The position numbers were made by a program, and so were the translations under genes. Positions 52,711 to 63,277 of a stretch of 64,000 bases of DNA are shown here, piece after piece. The notes below the pieces were generated by a model. It worked only from the letters and a program-made list of their open reading frames with translations. It did no database searches and was not told the DNA's origin. Source of the stretch: Paenibacillus sp. BIHB 4019 (GTDB taxonomy: Bacteria; Bacillota; Bacilli; Paenibacillales; Paenibacillaceae); contig NZ_CP016808.1 in NCBI RefSeq assembly GCF_002741035.1, positions 6,310,501-6,374,500 of the forward strand. The letters run 5' to 3'. Numbering within the stretch: the first letter of the stretch is position 1; each line of letters opens with the position of its first letter.

Positions 52711-53652
52711 TCAGTACCTCCGTTTTTTATCTTTCATTTCATTTAAGAACTGCAAGTAATTTTCATGCCGGCTTGGTTCGATTTTCCCTTCTGCCAAAGC
52801 AGCAAGAACGGCGCAGCCTGGCTCCTGCACATGCGTGCAGCCACGAAATTTGCAATCCGGAGACAACGCGCGAATTTCCCGAAAACAGTAGCCTAAATCT
52901 TCTATGCCAAGCTCGGTGAAATCTAGCTGGCTAAAGCCAGGCGTATCGGCTACGTAACCTCCGCCAATTTCAATCAGCTCCACATGCCTCGTCGTATGCT
53001 TCCCCCGTCCAAGACGGTTGCTGATCGCATTCGTCTCAAGCTGCAGCCCCGGAACAATCGCATTAAGCAGCGAAGATTTCCCTACGCCCGATTGACCGGC
53101 AAAAACCGCCAAATGCCCTTGCAGCCGCTTCTGAAGCTCCTCAATGCCCTTGCCTTGTCTAGAACTTGTCCCATATATCTCGTAGCCAATGGCCGAATAA
53201 ATGCGGTTGACAGAAGCAGCGGCTTCAGCAGCCGCTTCTGTCTCCTCGCCATCATGCTCCAAATCCTGCTTGCTGAGGCAAAGCACCGCTTCTATTTCCG
53301 CATGCTCGATATGTACAAGAAACTTATCGAGCAGCGTCAAATTGAGCGCTGGCTCCGTTACGGAAAACACCAGCATCGCCACATCAATATTGGCTACCGG
53401 AGGGCGTATAAGCTCGGATGAGCGGGGCAAAACCCGCTCTACCGTTCCCTCGCCGTTCTCCGTCAAGCTATACACAACTTCGTCGCCGACTAATGGCGTA
53501 ATTCCTTTGTTTTTCAAAACGCCGCGCCCGCGGCATTGTACCGTTGCATCCTGAGATTCAGCATCATCAGGCAGTACATAATAATATCCGCTAAGCGCCT
53601 TTACAATGCGTCCGCGAAGCTCAAGAGATGCGTGATTATGGCTGCTGCTCAT
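52711..53652 (-). CDS. rsgA: ribosome small subunit GTPase RsgA
   Basis: A 313-residue circularly permuted GTPase that assists 30S maturation. An OB fold is followed by the G domain with order G4-G5-G1-G3 (LSKQDL, then [24 protein letters not shown]) and a C-terminal zinc site (C-x-CF.. [12 protein letters not shown]). The ATG at 53652 has AAGGG upstream and overlaps the prkC end by 17 bases; the frame extends to 53703 inside prkC. Confidence 0.93.
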   Translation of the reverse strand: MSSSHNHASLELRGRIVKALSGYYYVLPDDAESQDATVQCRGRGVLKNKGITPLVGDEVVYSLTENGEGTVERVLPRSSELIRPPVANIDVAMLVFSVTEPALNLTLLDKFLVHIEHAEIEAVLCLSKQDLEHDGEETEAAAEAAASVNRIYSAIGYEIYGTSSRQGKGIEELQKRLQGHLAVFAGQSGVGKSSLLNAIVPGLQLETNAISNRLGRGKHTTRHVELIEIGGGYVADTPGFSQLDFTELGIEDLGYCFREIRALSPDCKFRGCTHVQEPGCAVLAALAEGKIEPSRHENYLQFLNEMKDKKRRY

Positions 53653-55828
53653 CTTTTCCCTTGTCTTTTCCTTTCGCTTTTCCCTTGTCGCTTCCTTGGT
53701 CATTGCCGTTGTTAACCTCCGATTGGTCCGGCTCCACTGTCGGTTCAGGAGCTGGCGATTCCGATACGGCTGGCTCTTCAGTAACAGGCGTAGTCACCTG
53801 TTCGTCTTCGCCCGGCACCGTGACCGTAGATGAACTGCTGCTTTGCGCCAGTTGATCGTAAGTGACGGATTTCGTATCTACAAACTGGCTGTCCCGATAA
53901 ATCGTAATCATGGCCTCGGTATTCGGTGCTAGGACAACAGTTACGGGAAACGTCTGTGTATCTTGAATTTGGTTTCTGCCCCATTCAATGTTTTGCCCTC
54001 TGGAGTCGGTATAGACGATGCGAATTTCGCTCGTTTTTCCAGCCTTCGCAGGCGAAATGACAACATTGAACTGATGCTCCTTCGCTTCCGCAGAAGGACC
54101 TGAGCTGACACGAATGGTGATTTTTGTGCCTTTCGGAACAAGGTCATTTGGCTTGTATTGATCTTGATTCAGCACTAGGCCCTTGGCCTGTACATAGCTC
54201 GGCTCATACAAAATATCATCGTCTGATAGCGTAAGCCCATTCGCCTTCACCATATCTTTAGCCTCAGCTACTGTCTTGCCAATTAAATTCGGCATCTTTA
54301 TCGTTTCCATGCCTTTGCTGACCATAAACTGGAGTTTTATCTTATTTGGATCAAAATCCGTTCCTGGCTCCGGCTGTTGTGTCACAACCGTATCCATTTC
54401 CTGCTCGCTGAATACTTCTTCAGCCTCAATTTGCGTATCGGGATTAATACCAAGCGCAGTCAGCTCATCTCTAACCGCCTGCAGCGTCTTGCCCCGGTAA
54501 TCGCCAAGCTTCTTCAGCATCGGCCCATCACTCACAGATAACTGGATGAACGAGCCCTGCTTGACGCGCATATTTCTTTTCGTCTGCTCAAATACCTGAT
54601 TGAGCGGTATATCATCGCGGTACTCCCGTATCGTCGGCTCCTGCACCTTCAGCCCGAGCTCGTCAAGCTTTGCCGTCGCCTGCTCCAAATCGAGGCCGAC
54701 AACGTACGGCACATCCACTTCCTCAACGTCCAGCCGGTCAAGCAATGTTACGAATCCCCATATAATGAATGCCAGGACAACCAGCGTGCTAGCCACGATT
54801 ATCGTCGGTCGCTTCCAGCCTGTTGCTTTCTTGTTCAGAACTTCTTTATCTCCCTGCCGGCCCGTCTTTCCTGAAGAAACCTCCGCCTTGTCATAGCTTG
54901 ACTCGCTCTGGCGAATTGGACGGATATCACTGCCGCGAATGGCTGGCATGACACGAGTCTCATCCAAATCATTCACATGGGCAAATGAAACCTTCTCCTC
55001 ATTCCTGCGATTAGGCGCAAGGCAAGTTTCCAGATCGTTCAGCATTTCCTGGGCCGAATGGTAGCGTTCCCCCGGATTTTTGCGCATCGCCCGTAAAATG
55101 ACGTTTTCCACACTTTGCGGAATATGAGGATTCACAACACGCGGCTCCTCAAATGTGTCCTGCAAATGCTTCAAAGCTACGCTGATCGGGCTTTCTCCCA
55201 GAAAAGGCAAATTGCCGGTCAGCATTTGATAGAGCACTATGCCAAGGGAATACAAGTCGGATTTCTCGCCAGTGCTTACCCCTTTCGCATGCTCAGGAGA
55301 AAAATAGTGAACCGACCCCAGCACGGAGCCTGTCTGGGTAATTGTAGAAGAAGTAACGGCACGGGCTATACCGAAATCAGTTACTTTGACCCTGCCATTT
55401 TTACCAATCAAAATATTATGCGGTTTAATATCGCGATGAATAATATGATTCTGATGGGCATGACCGAGCGCATCGCAGATTTGAATGGCAATACGAACCG
55501 ATTCATCCGCCTGCAGCGGGGCACGCTCCACAATAATCTCATTGAGATTGCTTCCTTCGATATATTCCATAACAATATAATGCGTATCTTCCTCTTGTCC
55601 TACATCATAGATGCTAACGACATTCGGATGGGATAACGCAGCTGCCGACTGCGCCTCACGGCGAAATCTGCGAATAAATTCTTCATCATGCACAAACTGC
55701 TGGCGCAGCACTTTAACCGCTACATTGCGGTTCAACAGGACGTCATGGGCTTTATAGACAAGCGCCATGCCGCCTCCGCCGATGCGAGTCAGAATTTCAT
55801 AGCGACCGCCTAAATTATGCCCTATCAT
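53636..55828 (-). CDS. prkC: PASTA-domain serine/threonine protein kinase
   Basis: A 730-residue membrane kinase. Kinase domain residues 1-270: GGGGMALVYKA, AVKVLR, HRDIKPHNILIG with DFGIA. Then a membrane helix (PTIIVASTLVVLAFIIWGFVTLL, about 348-370) and three PASTA repeats that bind peptidoglycan fragments, an Ig-like domain and a disordered Pro/Glu then Lys/Gly/Asp tail ([15 protein letters not shown]). It regulates growth and spore germination. It overlaps stp by 14 bases, so phosphatase and kinase are coupled. Confidence 0.95.
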   Translation of the reverse strand: MIGHNLGGRYEILTRIGGGGMALVYKAHDVLLNRNVAVKVLRQQFVHDEEFIRRFRREAQSAAALSHPNVVSIYDVGQEEDTHYIVMEYIEGSNLNEIIVERAPLQADESVRIAIQICDALGHAHQNHIIHRDIKPHNILIGKNGRVKVTDFGIARAVTSSTITQTGSVLGSVHYFSPEHAKGVSTGEKSDLYSLGIVLYQMLTGNLPFLGESPISVALKHLQDTFEEPRVVNPHIPQSVENVILRAMRKNPGERYHSAQEMLNDLETCLAPNRRNEEKVSFAHVNDLDETRVMPAIRGSDIRPIRQSESSYDKAEVSSGKTGRQGDKEVLNKKATGWKRPTIIVASTLVVLAFIIWGFVTLLDRLDVEEVDVPYVVGLDLEQATAKLDELGLKVQEPTIREYRDDIPLNQVFEQTKRNMRVKQGSFIQLSVSDGPMLKKLGDYRGKTLQAVRDELTALGINPDTQIEAEEVFSEQEMDTVVTQQPEPGTDFDPNKIKLQFMVSKGMETIKMPNLIGKTVAEAKDMVKANGLTLSDDDILYEPSYVQAKGLVLNQDQYKPNDLVPKGTKITIRVSSGPSAEAKEHQFNVVISPAKAGKTSEIRIVYTDSRGQNIEWGRNQIQDTQTFPVTVVLAPNTEAMITIYRDSQFVDTKSVTYDQLAQSSSSSTVTVPGEDEQVTTPVTEEPAVSESPAPEPTVEPDQSEVNNGNDQGSDKGKAKGKDKGKDEQQP

Positions 55829-56597
55829 CAGCTGTACACTCCTCTCGATCTGCGCTGGAATTTACTTGCAGCAGCACGACGGTCACATTATCGTCCCCGC
55901 CGGCGCGCAGCGCCAAATGGATGAGATGCTCCGCTTTATCTTTCAGGCTCGCTCCACCCTTCGTTACAGTATGCATAATTTGATCATCGCTGACCATGTT
56001 CGTCAGCCCATCGCTGCAAAGCAAAATGAAATCATCGGCCGAGTAGGAAATCGTCTGTATATCAACCTCAACAGATGCATCGGTGCCTACCGCACGGGTA
56101 AGCACATTGCGCCGTGGATGAACAGCCGCCTCCTTCTCGCTGATCTGACCTGATTTCAGCAGTTCATTGACAAGCGTATGATCCTCCGTCAGCTGCACAA
56201 TGCAGCTTTTGGATATGACATAAGCGCGGCTGTCCCCGATATGCCCGATGACGGCTTCCCGCCCTTGAAACATGGCAGCAACTATTGTAGTGCCCATATT
56301 ATAATATTGCTCATTGCGCGATGCCATGTCATAAACGACATCATTCGCACTTACAATGGCTTTGCGCAAAAATGCTTTGCCTTCCTCAATAGAAAAGTCA
56401 GGTCTCGCCGCAATAGGCTCCAGCATTTCACGGAATGTATTCACTGCCAGCTGGCTCGCTACATCGCCCGCCTGATGGCCGCCCATCCCGTCAGCGACTA
56501 TAGCAAACGTGATGCCATTATCCAGCTGTCCTACCCATGAATGATCTTCATTGACTTGACGAACTTTTCCGATGTCGCTCAGGTTTGCCGTAATCAA
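55815..56597 (-). CDS. stp: PP2C-type protein phosphatase
   Basis: A 260-residue PPM phosphatase (PrpC/Stp). Metal-binding Asp in ADGMGGHQAGD, GDSRAY and LLCSDGLTNMV are the family motifs. It removes phosphates placed by PrkC. It starts at TTG with GAGGTGA upstream. It sits between rlmN and prkC as in Bacillus. Confidence 0.95.
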   Translation of the reverse strand: MITANLSDIGKVRQVNEDHSWVGQLDNGITFAIVADGMGGHQAGDVASQLAVNTFREMLEPIAARPDFSIEEGKAFLRKAIVSANDVVYDMASRNEQYYNMGTTIVAAMFQGREAVIGHIGDSRAYVISKSCIVQLTEDHTLVNELLKSGQISEKEAAVHPRRNVLTRAVGTDASVEVDIQTISYSADDFILLCSDGLTNMVSDDQIMHTVTKGGASLKDKAEHLIHLALRAGGDDNVTVVLLQVNSSADREECTADDRA

Positions 56598-56603
56598 CCG
56601 TTA

Positions 56604-57650
56604 TCACCTCGTCGTAGACTCCATGTGCTTCGCACGAAGCTGCCCGCAAGCGGCGGCAATGTCATGCCCTTGCTCCCTGCGAATCGTTGCATTTATTTTG
56701 TTTTTCTCCAGTATACGCTGGAACTCAAAAATATCCTCCCGCGGCGTACGCACATAATTTCGCTCCGGCACATGGTTGACCGGAATCAAATTGACGTGGC
56801 ACAGCAGCCCTTTAAGGACATCCGCCAGCTCCTGCGCATGCTCGGGACGGTCATTGACCCCGCCGATCAATGCGTATTCAAACGAAATCCGGCGGCCTGT
56901 CTTAGCCAAATAATAGCGGCAAGCCTCCATCACATCGTCAAAAGGAAAACGGCGGTTAACCGGCATCAGCTTGGAGCGCAGCGTATCATTTGGCGCATGA
57001 ATGGAGAGCGCCAGATTGATTTGCGTATTTTCGTCGGCAAATTTGTACATGCTTGGCACGATTCCGCTCGTCGAAACGGTAATGTGGCGCTGGCCGATGT
57101 TCAGACCTTTCTCGTGAATCATTGTGCGCAAAAACATCATCGTCGCATCATAGTTCTCAAACGGCTCTCCGGAACCCATAATAACGATGCTTGAAACGCG
57201 CTCATTCGTAACGTCCAGCATTTGCTGTGCTACAACGACTTGGGCAATAATTTCTCCAGCCGTTAAGTTCCGCTTCAAACCGCCAAGCGTCGACGCACAA
57301 AAAGTACAGCCAATCCGGCAGCCGACCTGCGTGGTCACGCAAATGCTGTTGCCATAGTTATGGCGCATAATAACGGTCTCGATCGCATGGTTGTCATGCA
57401 GCCCGAACAGAAACTTGACGGTTCCGTCCTTGGATTCGAATTTCGTTATTTCGGAGAGCGTTACGAATTGAAATTGGTCAAACAGCTTCGTTCTGAGCGA
57501 TTTGGACAAATTGCTCATTTCTTCAAAGCTGGTTACACGCTTAACGTACAGCCAATCGTACAGCTGGCCGGCGCGAAACGCTGGCTCGCCATTCTCTTTC
57601 ATCCAATCTTGCAGCTGCTCTAGCGTATAGTCGTAAATAAAAGGTTTCAT
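56604..57650 (-). CDS. rlmN: 23S rRNA (adenine-2503-C2) methyltransferase RlmN
   Basis: A 348-residue radical-SAM enzyme. Cys111, Cys115 and Cys118 (CRIGCTFC) hold the iron-sulphur cluster; GSGEPFENY and the second-Cys region with ALSIHA follow. It modifies A2503 of 23S rRNA and tRNA. The ATG at 57650 is chosen because the downstream [10 protein letters not shown] fits family length; the upstream start at 57686 has no site. Confidence 0.95.
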   Translation of the reverse strand: MKPFIYDYTLEQLQDWMKENGEPAFRAGQLYDWLYVKRVTSFEEMSNLSKSLRTKLFDQFQFVTLSEITKFESKDGTVKFLFGLHDNHAIETVIMRHNYGNSICVTTQVGCRIGCTFCASTLGGLKRNLTAGEIIAQVVVAQQMLDVTNERVSSIVIMGSGEPFENYDATMMFLRTMIHEKGLNIGQRHITVSTSGIVPSMYKFADENTQINLALSIHAPNDTLRSKLMPVNRRFPFDDVMEACRYYLAKTGRRISFEYALIGGVNDRPEHAQELADVLKGLLCHVNLIPVNHVPERNYVRTPREDIFEFQRILEKNKINATIRREQGHDIAAACGQLRAKHMESTTR

Positions 57651-57754
57651 TAAATTATCACACCTGACTGTATAATAGCGCGGCAAAAACTCTCTACCTG
57701 CGCCGCTGATGATTTATTTTACCACAAACGTCCATCATGAACCACAAGCAACGA

Positions 57755-59290
57755 TTAGGCGCGTCTCAGTATGCGGGCAATGAAGAAACCATCGCTGCCG
57801 TAATGCTGCGGAAGCAGCTGCGCATAGCCTTTAAACGCCTCATCAATCGCACCTGCCTCCTGCAAAGCATGGAGAACAGATTCCGGCCAGTTGCGGTCCA
57901 GCTCAAATTCAGGATGCGCCTGCAGAAAACGCTCTACCTGCTCCTCATTTTCGGACCGTTCAATGGTACATGTGCTGTAGACGAGCACACCGCCAGGCTT
58001 AACCAGACCGCTCACCGCTTCAAGCAGCTCGCGCTGAATGTCCGCAATAGCTGCTACATCAGCAGCCGTCTTCGTCCACTTGATTTCCGGCTTTCTCCGG
58101 ATGACGCCAAAGCCTGAGCAAGGCGCATCCAGCAGCACAGCATCCATTGAGCCGCTGGCAAAACGCTCAGACAGCTGCGCTGCATCGCTTGTTATAGCCT
58201 CCACGTTCGTCAAACCGAGCCGCGAAGACTGGTCAATAATAAGCTGCCGTTTATGCGGGTGCAAATCGTTCGCCCACACTTTGCCTTTATTGCCCATGAG
58301 CTCAGCCAAATGCGTCGTTTTGCCTCCCGGAGCGGCGCAGCAATCCAGCACCTGCATGCCGGCTGCTGGTGCGACGACCTCAGCTACGAGCATGGAACTT
58401 TCATCTTGCATCGTCCACAGCCCTTCACGGAAACCGGCCGTCTCCACCAAATTGCCGCCGCGGCGAATCGTAATGCCTGCGGAAGCAAGCGGCGATGCTT
58501 CGGCGTCAAGTCCAAGCTCAGCAAGCTGCTCAATCGCTTCAGCCCTTGTTCCTCGTACGGAATTGACCCGTACGCTTCCATGCGGAGAATCATTGCCCGC
58601 TGCGCAAATGGCTTCAGCCGTTTGCTCGCCGTAAGCGAGCACCCAGCGCTTAACGAGCCAGTCGGGATAGGAATGAAGGATCGCGAGTTTTTCCGCCGGT
58701 GATCCAGCTTTAATTGCAGACGGTACAAGCTCTGCACGGCTGCGATCCATACTGCGCAGCACCCCATTGACCATGCCGGAAATACCTTGATGTCCCCGCT
58801 TCTTGGCAATGGCAACCGCTTCGTTAACTGCGGCATGCACCGGAATCCGGTCCAAATACAGCAGCTGGTAAGCACTCATCCGCAGCAGCTGATGAACCCA
58901 TGGCTGCAGCTTATTAAAGCCCTTTGCCACGAATCGCGCCAGCCAATAATCGAGTGTGCGCTGATGCTGAATCGTCCCGTATACGAGCTCTGTAGCAAGG
59001 CCCGCATCCGCACGAGATAGATTAGCATCCTGCAGCGACTGGTTGAGCTTGAGATTGCTGTAGGCACCAGCCCCAGCAACACTTACCAAAATATCCAGCG
59101 CCAGCTCCCTTGGCGTACGAGGTACACGCGTCGAGCTGCTTTTGCGCGCTCCCGCCTGACCTGCCGCTTGATTGCTCCGGCTGGACGCTTGTCCTTTAGC
59201 AGCCCCGGCAGTGCGGGACTTGCTGCCTGATTTGCCCCCAGCCTGCGGGCGGCGTCCTTGCGCAGGATTCACCTGCTTCTGCTCACTCAT
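57755..59290 (-). CDS. rsmB: 16S rRNA (cytosine-967-C5) methyltransferase RsmB
   Basis: A 511-residue enzyme with an N-terminal NusB-like RNA-binding domain and a SAM domain: CCAAPGGKTTHLAEL, the catalytic Cys in DAPCSGFG and the second in STCTIER. A Ser/Gly/Ala/Arg-rich extension of about 55 residues (QGRRPQAGGKSGSKSRTAGA) precedes the usual start and makes it longer than Bacillus RsmB. The ATG overlaps the fmt stop (ATGA). Confidence 0.95.
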   Translation of the reverse strand: MSEQKQVNPAQGRRPQAGGKSGSKSRTAGAAKGQASSRSNQAAGQAGARKSSSTRVPRTPRELALDILVSVAGAGAYSNLKLNQSLQDANLSRADAGLATELVYGTIQHQRTLDYWLARFVAKGFNKLQPWVHQLLRMSAYQLLYLDRIPVHAAVNEAVAIAKKRGHQGISGMVNGVLRSMDRSRAELVPSAIKAGSPAEKLAILHSYPDWLVKRWVLAYGEQTAEAICAAGNDSPHGSVRVNSVRGTRAEAIEQLAELGLDAEASPLASAGITIRRGGNLVETAGFREGLWTMQDESSMLVAEVVAPAAGMQVLDCCAAPGGKTTHLAELMGNKGKVWANDLHPHKRQLIIDQSSRLGLTNVEAITSDAAQLSERFASGSMDAVLLDAPCSGFGVIRRKPEIKWTKTAADVAAIADIQRELLEAVSGLVKPGGVLVYSTCTIERSENEEQVERFLQAHPEFELDRNWPESVLHALQEAGAIDEAFKGYAQLLPQHYGSDGFFIARILRRA

Positions 59291-60264
59291 TGCTCTGCAC
59301 CGTTTGCTATGCTTGCTTCGCCGAAGACAGTCCCTTCAGCCAGCCGTGAGCCTTTCAGCCAGTCAGCAGCTGACATTGCTTTTTTGCCTGCTGGCTGAAT
59401 TTGCGCAAGCACGAGCACGCCATCACCCGTCTGTACGGTGATGCCCGCTCCACTTGCTTCGCGCACCGTTCCCGGCAGCGCTGCAGCAGCACTACCCGCG
59501 CCAGATGTCTCCGCTGGCTTGGCGCAAGCCCATACTTTGAACAGCTCGCCGTTCAAATAAGTGAATGCACCGGCCATCGGCGACAGGCCGCGCACTTGAT
59601 TATAGATTTGGCGGGCGGACTTCGCCCAATCGATCCGTTCGTCCTCACGCGTCAAGTTAGGCGCGTAAGTAGCAAGCTCGTGCTGCTGCTCCGTAGCCGT
59701 CGCTTCGCCTGAAATAATGCCCGGCAGCGTCTGCTCCAGCAGCTCTGCGCCAGCCGCGCTAAGCTTTTCAAACAGCGATCCCGATGTATCCTCATCCGTA
59801 ATCGCAACTTCCACCTTGCTGATCATATCTCCAGTGTCCAGCCCTTCAGCCATATACATAATTGTAACGCCAGTTACCTTCTCGCCGTTAATAATCGCGC
59901 GTTGAATCGGCGCCCCTCCGCGATAGCGTGGCAGCAGCGAGCCATGAACGTTAATGCAGCCAAGACGCGGCAGCTCCAGCACACCTTTAGGCAAAATCTG
60001 ACCATAGGCTGCGGTCACGATTAAATCAGGGCGATACTGCGCCAGCGCCTCTACCGCTTCGCTGCTGCGCATACGCTCAGGCTGCAATACCGGCAAGCCT
60101 AAGGCTAGTGCCGCTTCTTTCACAGGCGGAGGCGTAAGCGTCCGCTTACGCCCCTTTGGACGGTCCGGCTGCGTGACAACTGCCACGACCTCATAGCCGT
60201 TATTGATTAACAACTGCAAAGAAGGGACGGCGAACTCCGGCGTCCCCATAAATACAATACGCAT
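59287..60264 (-). CDS. fmt: methionyl-tRNA formyltransferase
   Basis: A 325-residue enzyme that formylates initiator Met-tRNA. FMGTPEFAVPSLQLL opens the formyl-THF domain, and HGSLLPRYRGGAPIQRAI holds the catalytic HxSLLPxYRG motif with Asp nearby. A C-terminal OB fold binds the tRNA. It is paired with def, four bases upstream. Confidence 0.97.
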   Translation of the reverse strand: MRIVFMGTPEFAVPSLQLLINNGYEVVAVVTQPDRPKGRKRTLTPPPVKEAALALGLPVLQPERMRSSEAVEALAQYRPDLIVTAAYGQILPKGVLELPRLGCINVHGSLLPRYRGGAPIQRAIINGEKVTGVTIMYMAEGLDTGDMISKVEVAITDEDTSGSLFEKLSAAGAELLEQTLPGIISGEATATEQQHELATYAPNLTREDERIDWAKSARQIYNQVRGLSPMAGAFTYLNGELFKVWACAKPAETSGAGSAAAALPGTVREASGAGITVQTGDGVLVLAQIQPAGKKAMSAADWLKGSRLAEGTVFGEASIANGAEQ

Positions 60265-60268
60265 GGCC

Positions 60269-60754
60269 TTATTCGCCGCCTTTTTTCTGTCTTTCGGAAA
60301 TGTCGTACACGCTCTCTGCGAGATCCGTGAACAAAATGCCGTTCAAATGGTCAACCTCATGCTGGAACGCACGCGAGAGGAAGCCTTGTGCTTCAACCAT
60401 AAACGTCTCTCCATCGGAGTTTTGACCTTTTACGACGATGCGGTCTGAACGCATCACATCTCCGTTTAAGTTCGGAATACTTAGGCAGCCCTCAGGTCCG
60501 AGCTGCTCGCCTTCTTCTTCTACGATGACCGGATTGACCATTTCGATCAGTCCGTTCTCATCGCCGATATCTACCACGATGACACGCTTGGAAATGCCGA
60601 CCTGCGGAGCAGCTAGACCGACGCCATCAGCGTCATACATCGTTTCCGCCATATCTTTAAGCAGCTTTTTCAAGTTGGAATTAAATTTAGTAACTTCCAT
60701 AGCTGGCTCCCTCAAAACGGGATCAGGATCTTTTACAATAATACGAATGGCCAT
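60269..60754 (-). CDS. def: peptide deformylase
   Basis: A 161-residue metalloenzyme. GVGLAAPQVG (residues 44-53), EGCLS and HEVDHLNG contain the catalytic Gln, Cys and metal-binding His pair. It removes formyl groups from nascent proteins and acts with Fmt. AAGGAAGGG precedes the ATG. Confidence 0.97.
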   Translation of the reverse strand: MAIRIIVKDPDPVLREPAMEVTKFNSNLKKLLKDMAETMYDADGVGLAAPQVGISKRVIVVDIGDENGLIEMVNPVIVEEEGEQLGPEGCLSIPNLNGDVMRSDRIVVKGQNSDGETFMVEAQGFLSRAFQHEVDHLNGILFTDLAESVYDISERQKKGGE

Positions 60755-60781
60755 TGCCGTTCCCTTCCTTTACGACGAAAT

Positions 60782-63277
60782 CTATAATATGACTTGCGGA
60801 TCTACATCAATGCTGAACTGCACGAGCTTCTGAGGCGAGCCTGCAACGAATGGCGCAAGCGCGCCGCGCAGCAGCGCAGGCACATCAATGTTCCCCCGAT
60901 ATTTTATCACACATTGAAAACGGTAGCGATCTTTCATTCTCGATATAGGCGATGCAACTGGCCCAAGCACCTCAAGCGCACGCGGCAAACCCGCTCCAAG
61001 CGGTCCTAATACGCCTTCGTCGGCTGCCAGCTCGCGCAGCCGCTCCGCAAACTGCTCTGACACCGAGGACAGCAGCGCAAGCTGCTCATGCGACATCGTG
61101 ACCAGCACAAGCCGGCAATAAGGCGGGTAGCCCATGACGCCGCGATGCTTGAGCTCCTCTTCGACAAACCGAATGTAATCATGCTTTTGCGCGGTTGTAA
61201 CCGCGTAATGCTCGGGTGAATAAGTCTGGACAACGACCTCCCCTGGCAGCTGATGGCGGCCAGCACGGCCTGCCACCTGTGTAAGCAGCTGAAACGTCCG
61301 TTCCGCTGAGCGAAAATCCGGCAAATTCAGCGACGTATCCGCTGCAATAACACCCACTAGCGTTACGTATGGAAAATCAAGCCCCTTCGCTACCATCTGC
61401 GTGCCAAGCAGCACATCCGCTTCACGGTCGCCGAAGCGCTTCAGCAGCTTCTCATGCGCGTTTTTCTCCGTCGTCGTGTCCACATCCATCCGAATAACCC
61501 GAATGCCGGGAAACAGCTTGGCAAGCTCCTCTTCTACGCGCTGCGTCCCCGTACCAAAAAAACGGATATGCTCGCTTTCGCAGGACGGGCAGGTTTGCGG
61601 CGCCTGCTCCGCATGACCGCAATAATGGCAGCGCAGCAGCCGCGACTTCTGATGATACGTCAGCGAAATATCGCAGTGCGGACAAAGCGCCGTGTAGCCG
61701 CAGGAACGGCACATGACGAAGGTGGAATAACCGCGCCGATTGAGCAGCAGCACAGTCTGCTCGCCGCGTTCCAGCCGCTGTACAAGCCCTTCATGCAGCT
61801 TGCGGCTGAACATCGAGCGGTTGCCTGCCGCAAGCTCCGCACGCATGTCAATGACCGTTACGGGCGGCAGCGGCCTGCCCCCAACCCGATCCGGCATAGG
61901 CAGCAGCGATGATTCGCGCCCTTCTGCAGGACGCCGGCTCGCAGCCGCATACGATTCAAGCGATGGCGTCGCCGAGCCTAATACGACAGCTGCGCCATGC
62001 TGCCTTGCGCGCTGCACAGATACATCTCTTGCATGATATTTCGGGCTCTCCTCCTGCTTGTAGGAAGACTCATGCTCCTCATCAATAATGACGAGGCCAA
62101 TGCGCTCAAAGGGGGCAAAAATCGCCGAGCGGGCGCCAATGGCTACCTGTACTTTGCGGCTTCTAATTTTGCGCCATTCATCATAGCGCTCCCCATTTGA
62201 CAAGCGGCTGTGCAGCACTGCTACCGCATCGCCAAAGCGCCCTTTAAACCGCTCGACCATCTGCGGGGTAAGCGCAATTTCCGGGACAAGCACAATCGCC
62301 TGCTTGCCTTGCTTTAGACAATGCTGGATCGCTTGCAAATAGACCTCGGTTTTGCCGCTGCCCGTCACGCCATGCAGCAGCAATACTTGCGGCTCGCCGC
62401 GCGTGACCGCCTCTGCTATGCGGGTGTAAACGCTCTGCTGCCCTTCGGTGAGCGGCAGCGGAACCGTCCGCTCAAACTCGCGGCTCGCATAAGGATCGCG
62501 CTGCTGCTCTATTTCCCGCAGCTCCAGCAAGCCTTTGCCAGCAATCGCACGCACGCTCGCTGGCGATCCGCCTGCTTCTGCAAGCAGCGCTTGCAGCGCA
62601 ATGGGCTCGCCACGCTCCAGCATAAAGGCAAGCAGATCGCGCTGCTTGCCCGCCTTTGCTGGCCATGCTGCCAATGCTTCCGCAGCCGCTTCCTTATCTG
62701 TTGGCGGAAACACCGTCAGCACCTTGCGAATGGCCAGACGGTCGCGAATCGCTATCTGCTCAAGCAGCACGCCTTCCTCCAGCGCCGCTTTAATATCCGG
62801 CGCATATTGCGGAAACCGCTCCTTCAGCGCTTCCAGCTTCGTCTGCCGCTGCCGCGAGAGCATATCCAGCAGCTCCTGCGGCAAACGGCTTGCAAGCTGC
62901 TCCTGTTCCTCGTCTGTCGCTTCGTTCAATGACACATAACGCTCAGCTTTGCCTTTAAGCGCAGCGGGAATCATCGCTTGCAGCGCGGTTGTCCAGGAGC
63001 AGCAATATTTGTCGCTCATCCATTTGGCTAGCCCGATCAGGTCAGGAAGCAGCGGCGGCAGCGGATCAAGCAGCTCGGCAACCGCCTTGAGGCGGCGACT
63101 GTCAACTTCAGCCTCCTCCGCCAGCTCCACTACGAAGCCTTGCAGCACGCGGCCGCCGAAGGGCACGCCGACCCGGCTTCCCACCTCAATCCAGCTGGAC
63201 ATTTCCGCAGGAACCTCATAATCGAATGGCCGATCCGTTTGGCGGCTCGGCACGTCTACTATCACTCTGGCAATCAT
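60782..63277 (-). CDS. priA: primosomal replication restart helicase PriA
   Basis: An 831-residue helicase that reloads replication at broken forks. An N-terminal DNA-binding domain, Walker A LLHGVTGSGKTEVYLQ, motif II VIIDEEHESSYKQ, a zinc-binding insert with paired Cys (CRSCGY, CPHC, CHYCGH, CPSC) and GTQMVAKGLDFP with the C-terminal domain are all present. It overlaps coaBC by four bases. Confidence 0.97.
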   Translation of the reverse strand: MIARVIVDVPSRQTDRPFDYEVPAEMSSWIEVGSRVGVPFGGRVLQGFVVELAEEAEVDSRRLKAVAELLDPLPPLLPDLIGLAKWMSDKYCCSWTTALQAMIPAALKGKAERYVSLNEATDEEQEQLASRLPQELLDMLSRQRQTKLEALKERFPQYAPDIKAALEEGVLLEQIAIRDRLAIRKVLTVFPPTDKEAAAEALAAWPAKAGKQRDLLAFMLERGEPIALQALLAEAGGSPASVRAIAGKGLLELREIEQQRDPYASREFERTVPLPLTEGQQSVYTRIAEAVTRGEPQVLLLHGVTGSGKTEVYLQAIQHCLKQGKQAIVLVPEIALTPQMVERFKGRFGDAVAVLHSRLSNGERYDEWRKIRSRKVQVAIGARSAIFAPFERIGLVIIDEEHESSYKQEESPKYHARDVSVQRARQHGAAVVLGSATPSLESYAAASRRPAEGRESSLLPMPDRVGGRPLPPVTVIDMRAELAAGNRSMFSRKLHEGLVQRLERGEQTVLLLNRRGYSTFVMCRSCGYTALCPHCDISLTYHQKSRLLRCHYCGHAEQAPQTCPSCESEHIRFFGTGTQRVEEELAKLFPGIRVIRMDVDTTTEKNAHEKLLKRFGDREADVLLGTQMVAKGLDFPYVTLVGVIAADTSLNLPDFRSAERTFQLLTQVAGRAGRHQLPGEVVVQTYSPEHYAVTTAQKHDYIRFVEEELKHRGVMGYPPYCRLVLVTMSHEQLALLSSVSEQFAERLRELAADEGVLGPLGAGLPRALEVLGPVASPISRMKDRYRFQCVIKYRGNIDVPALLRGALAPFVAGSPQKLVQFSIDVDPQVIL

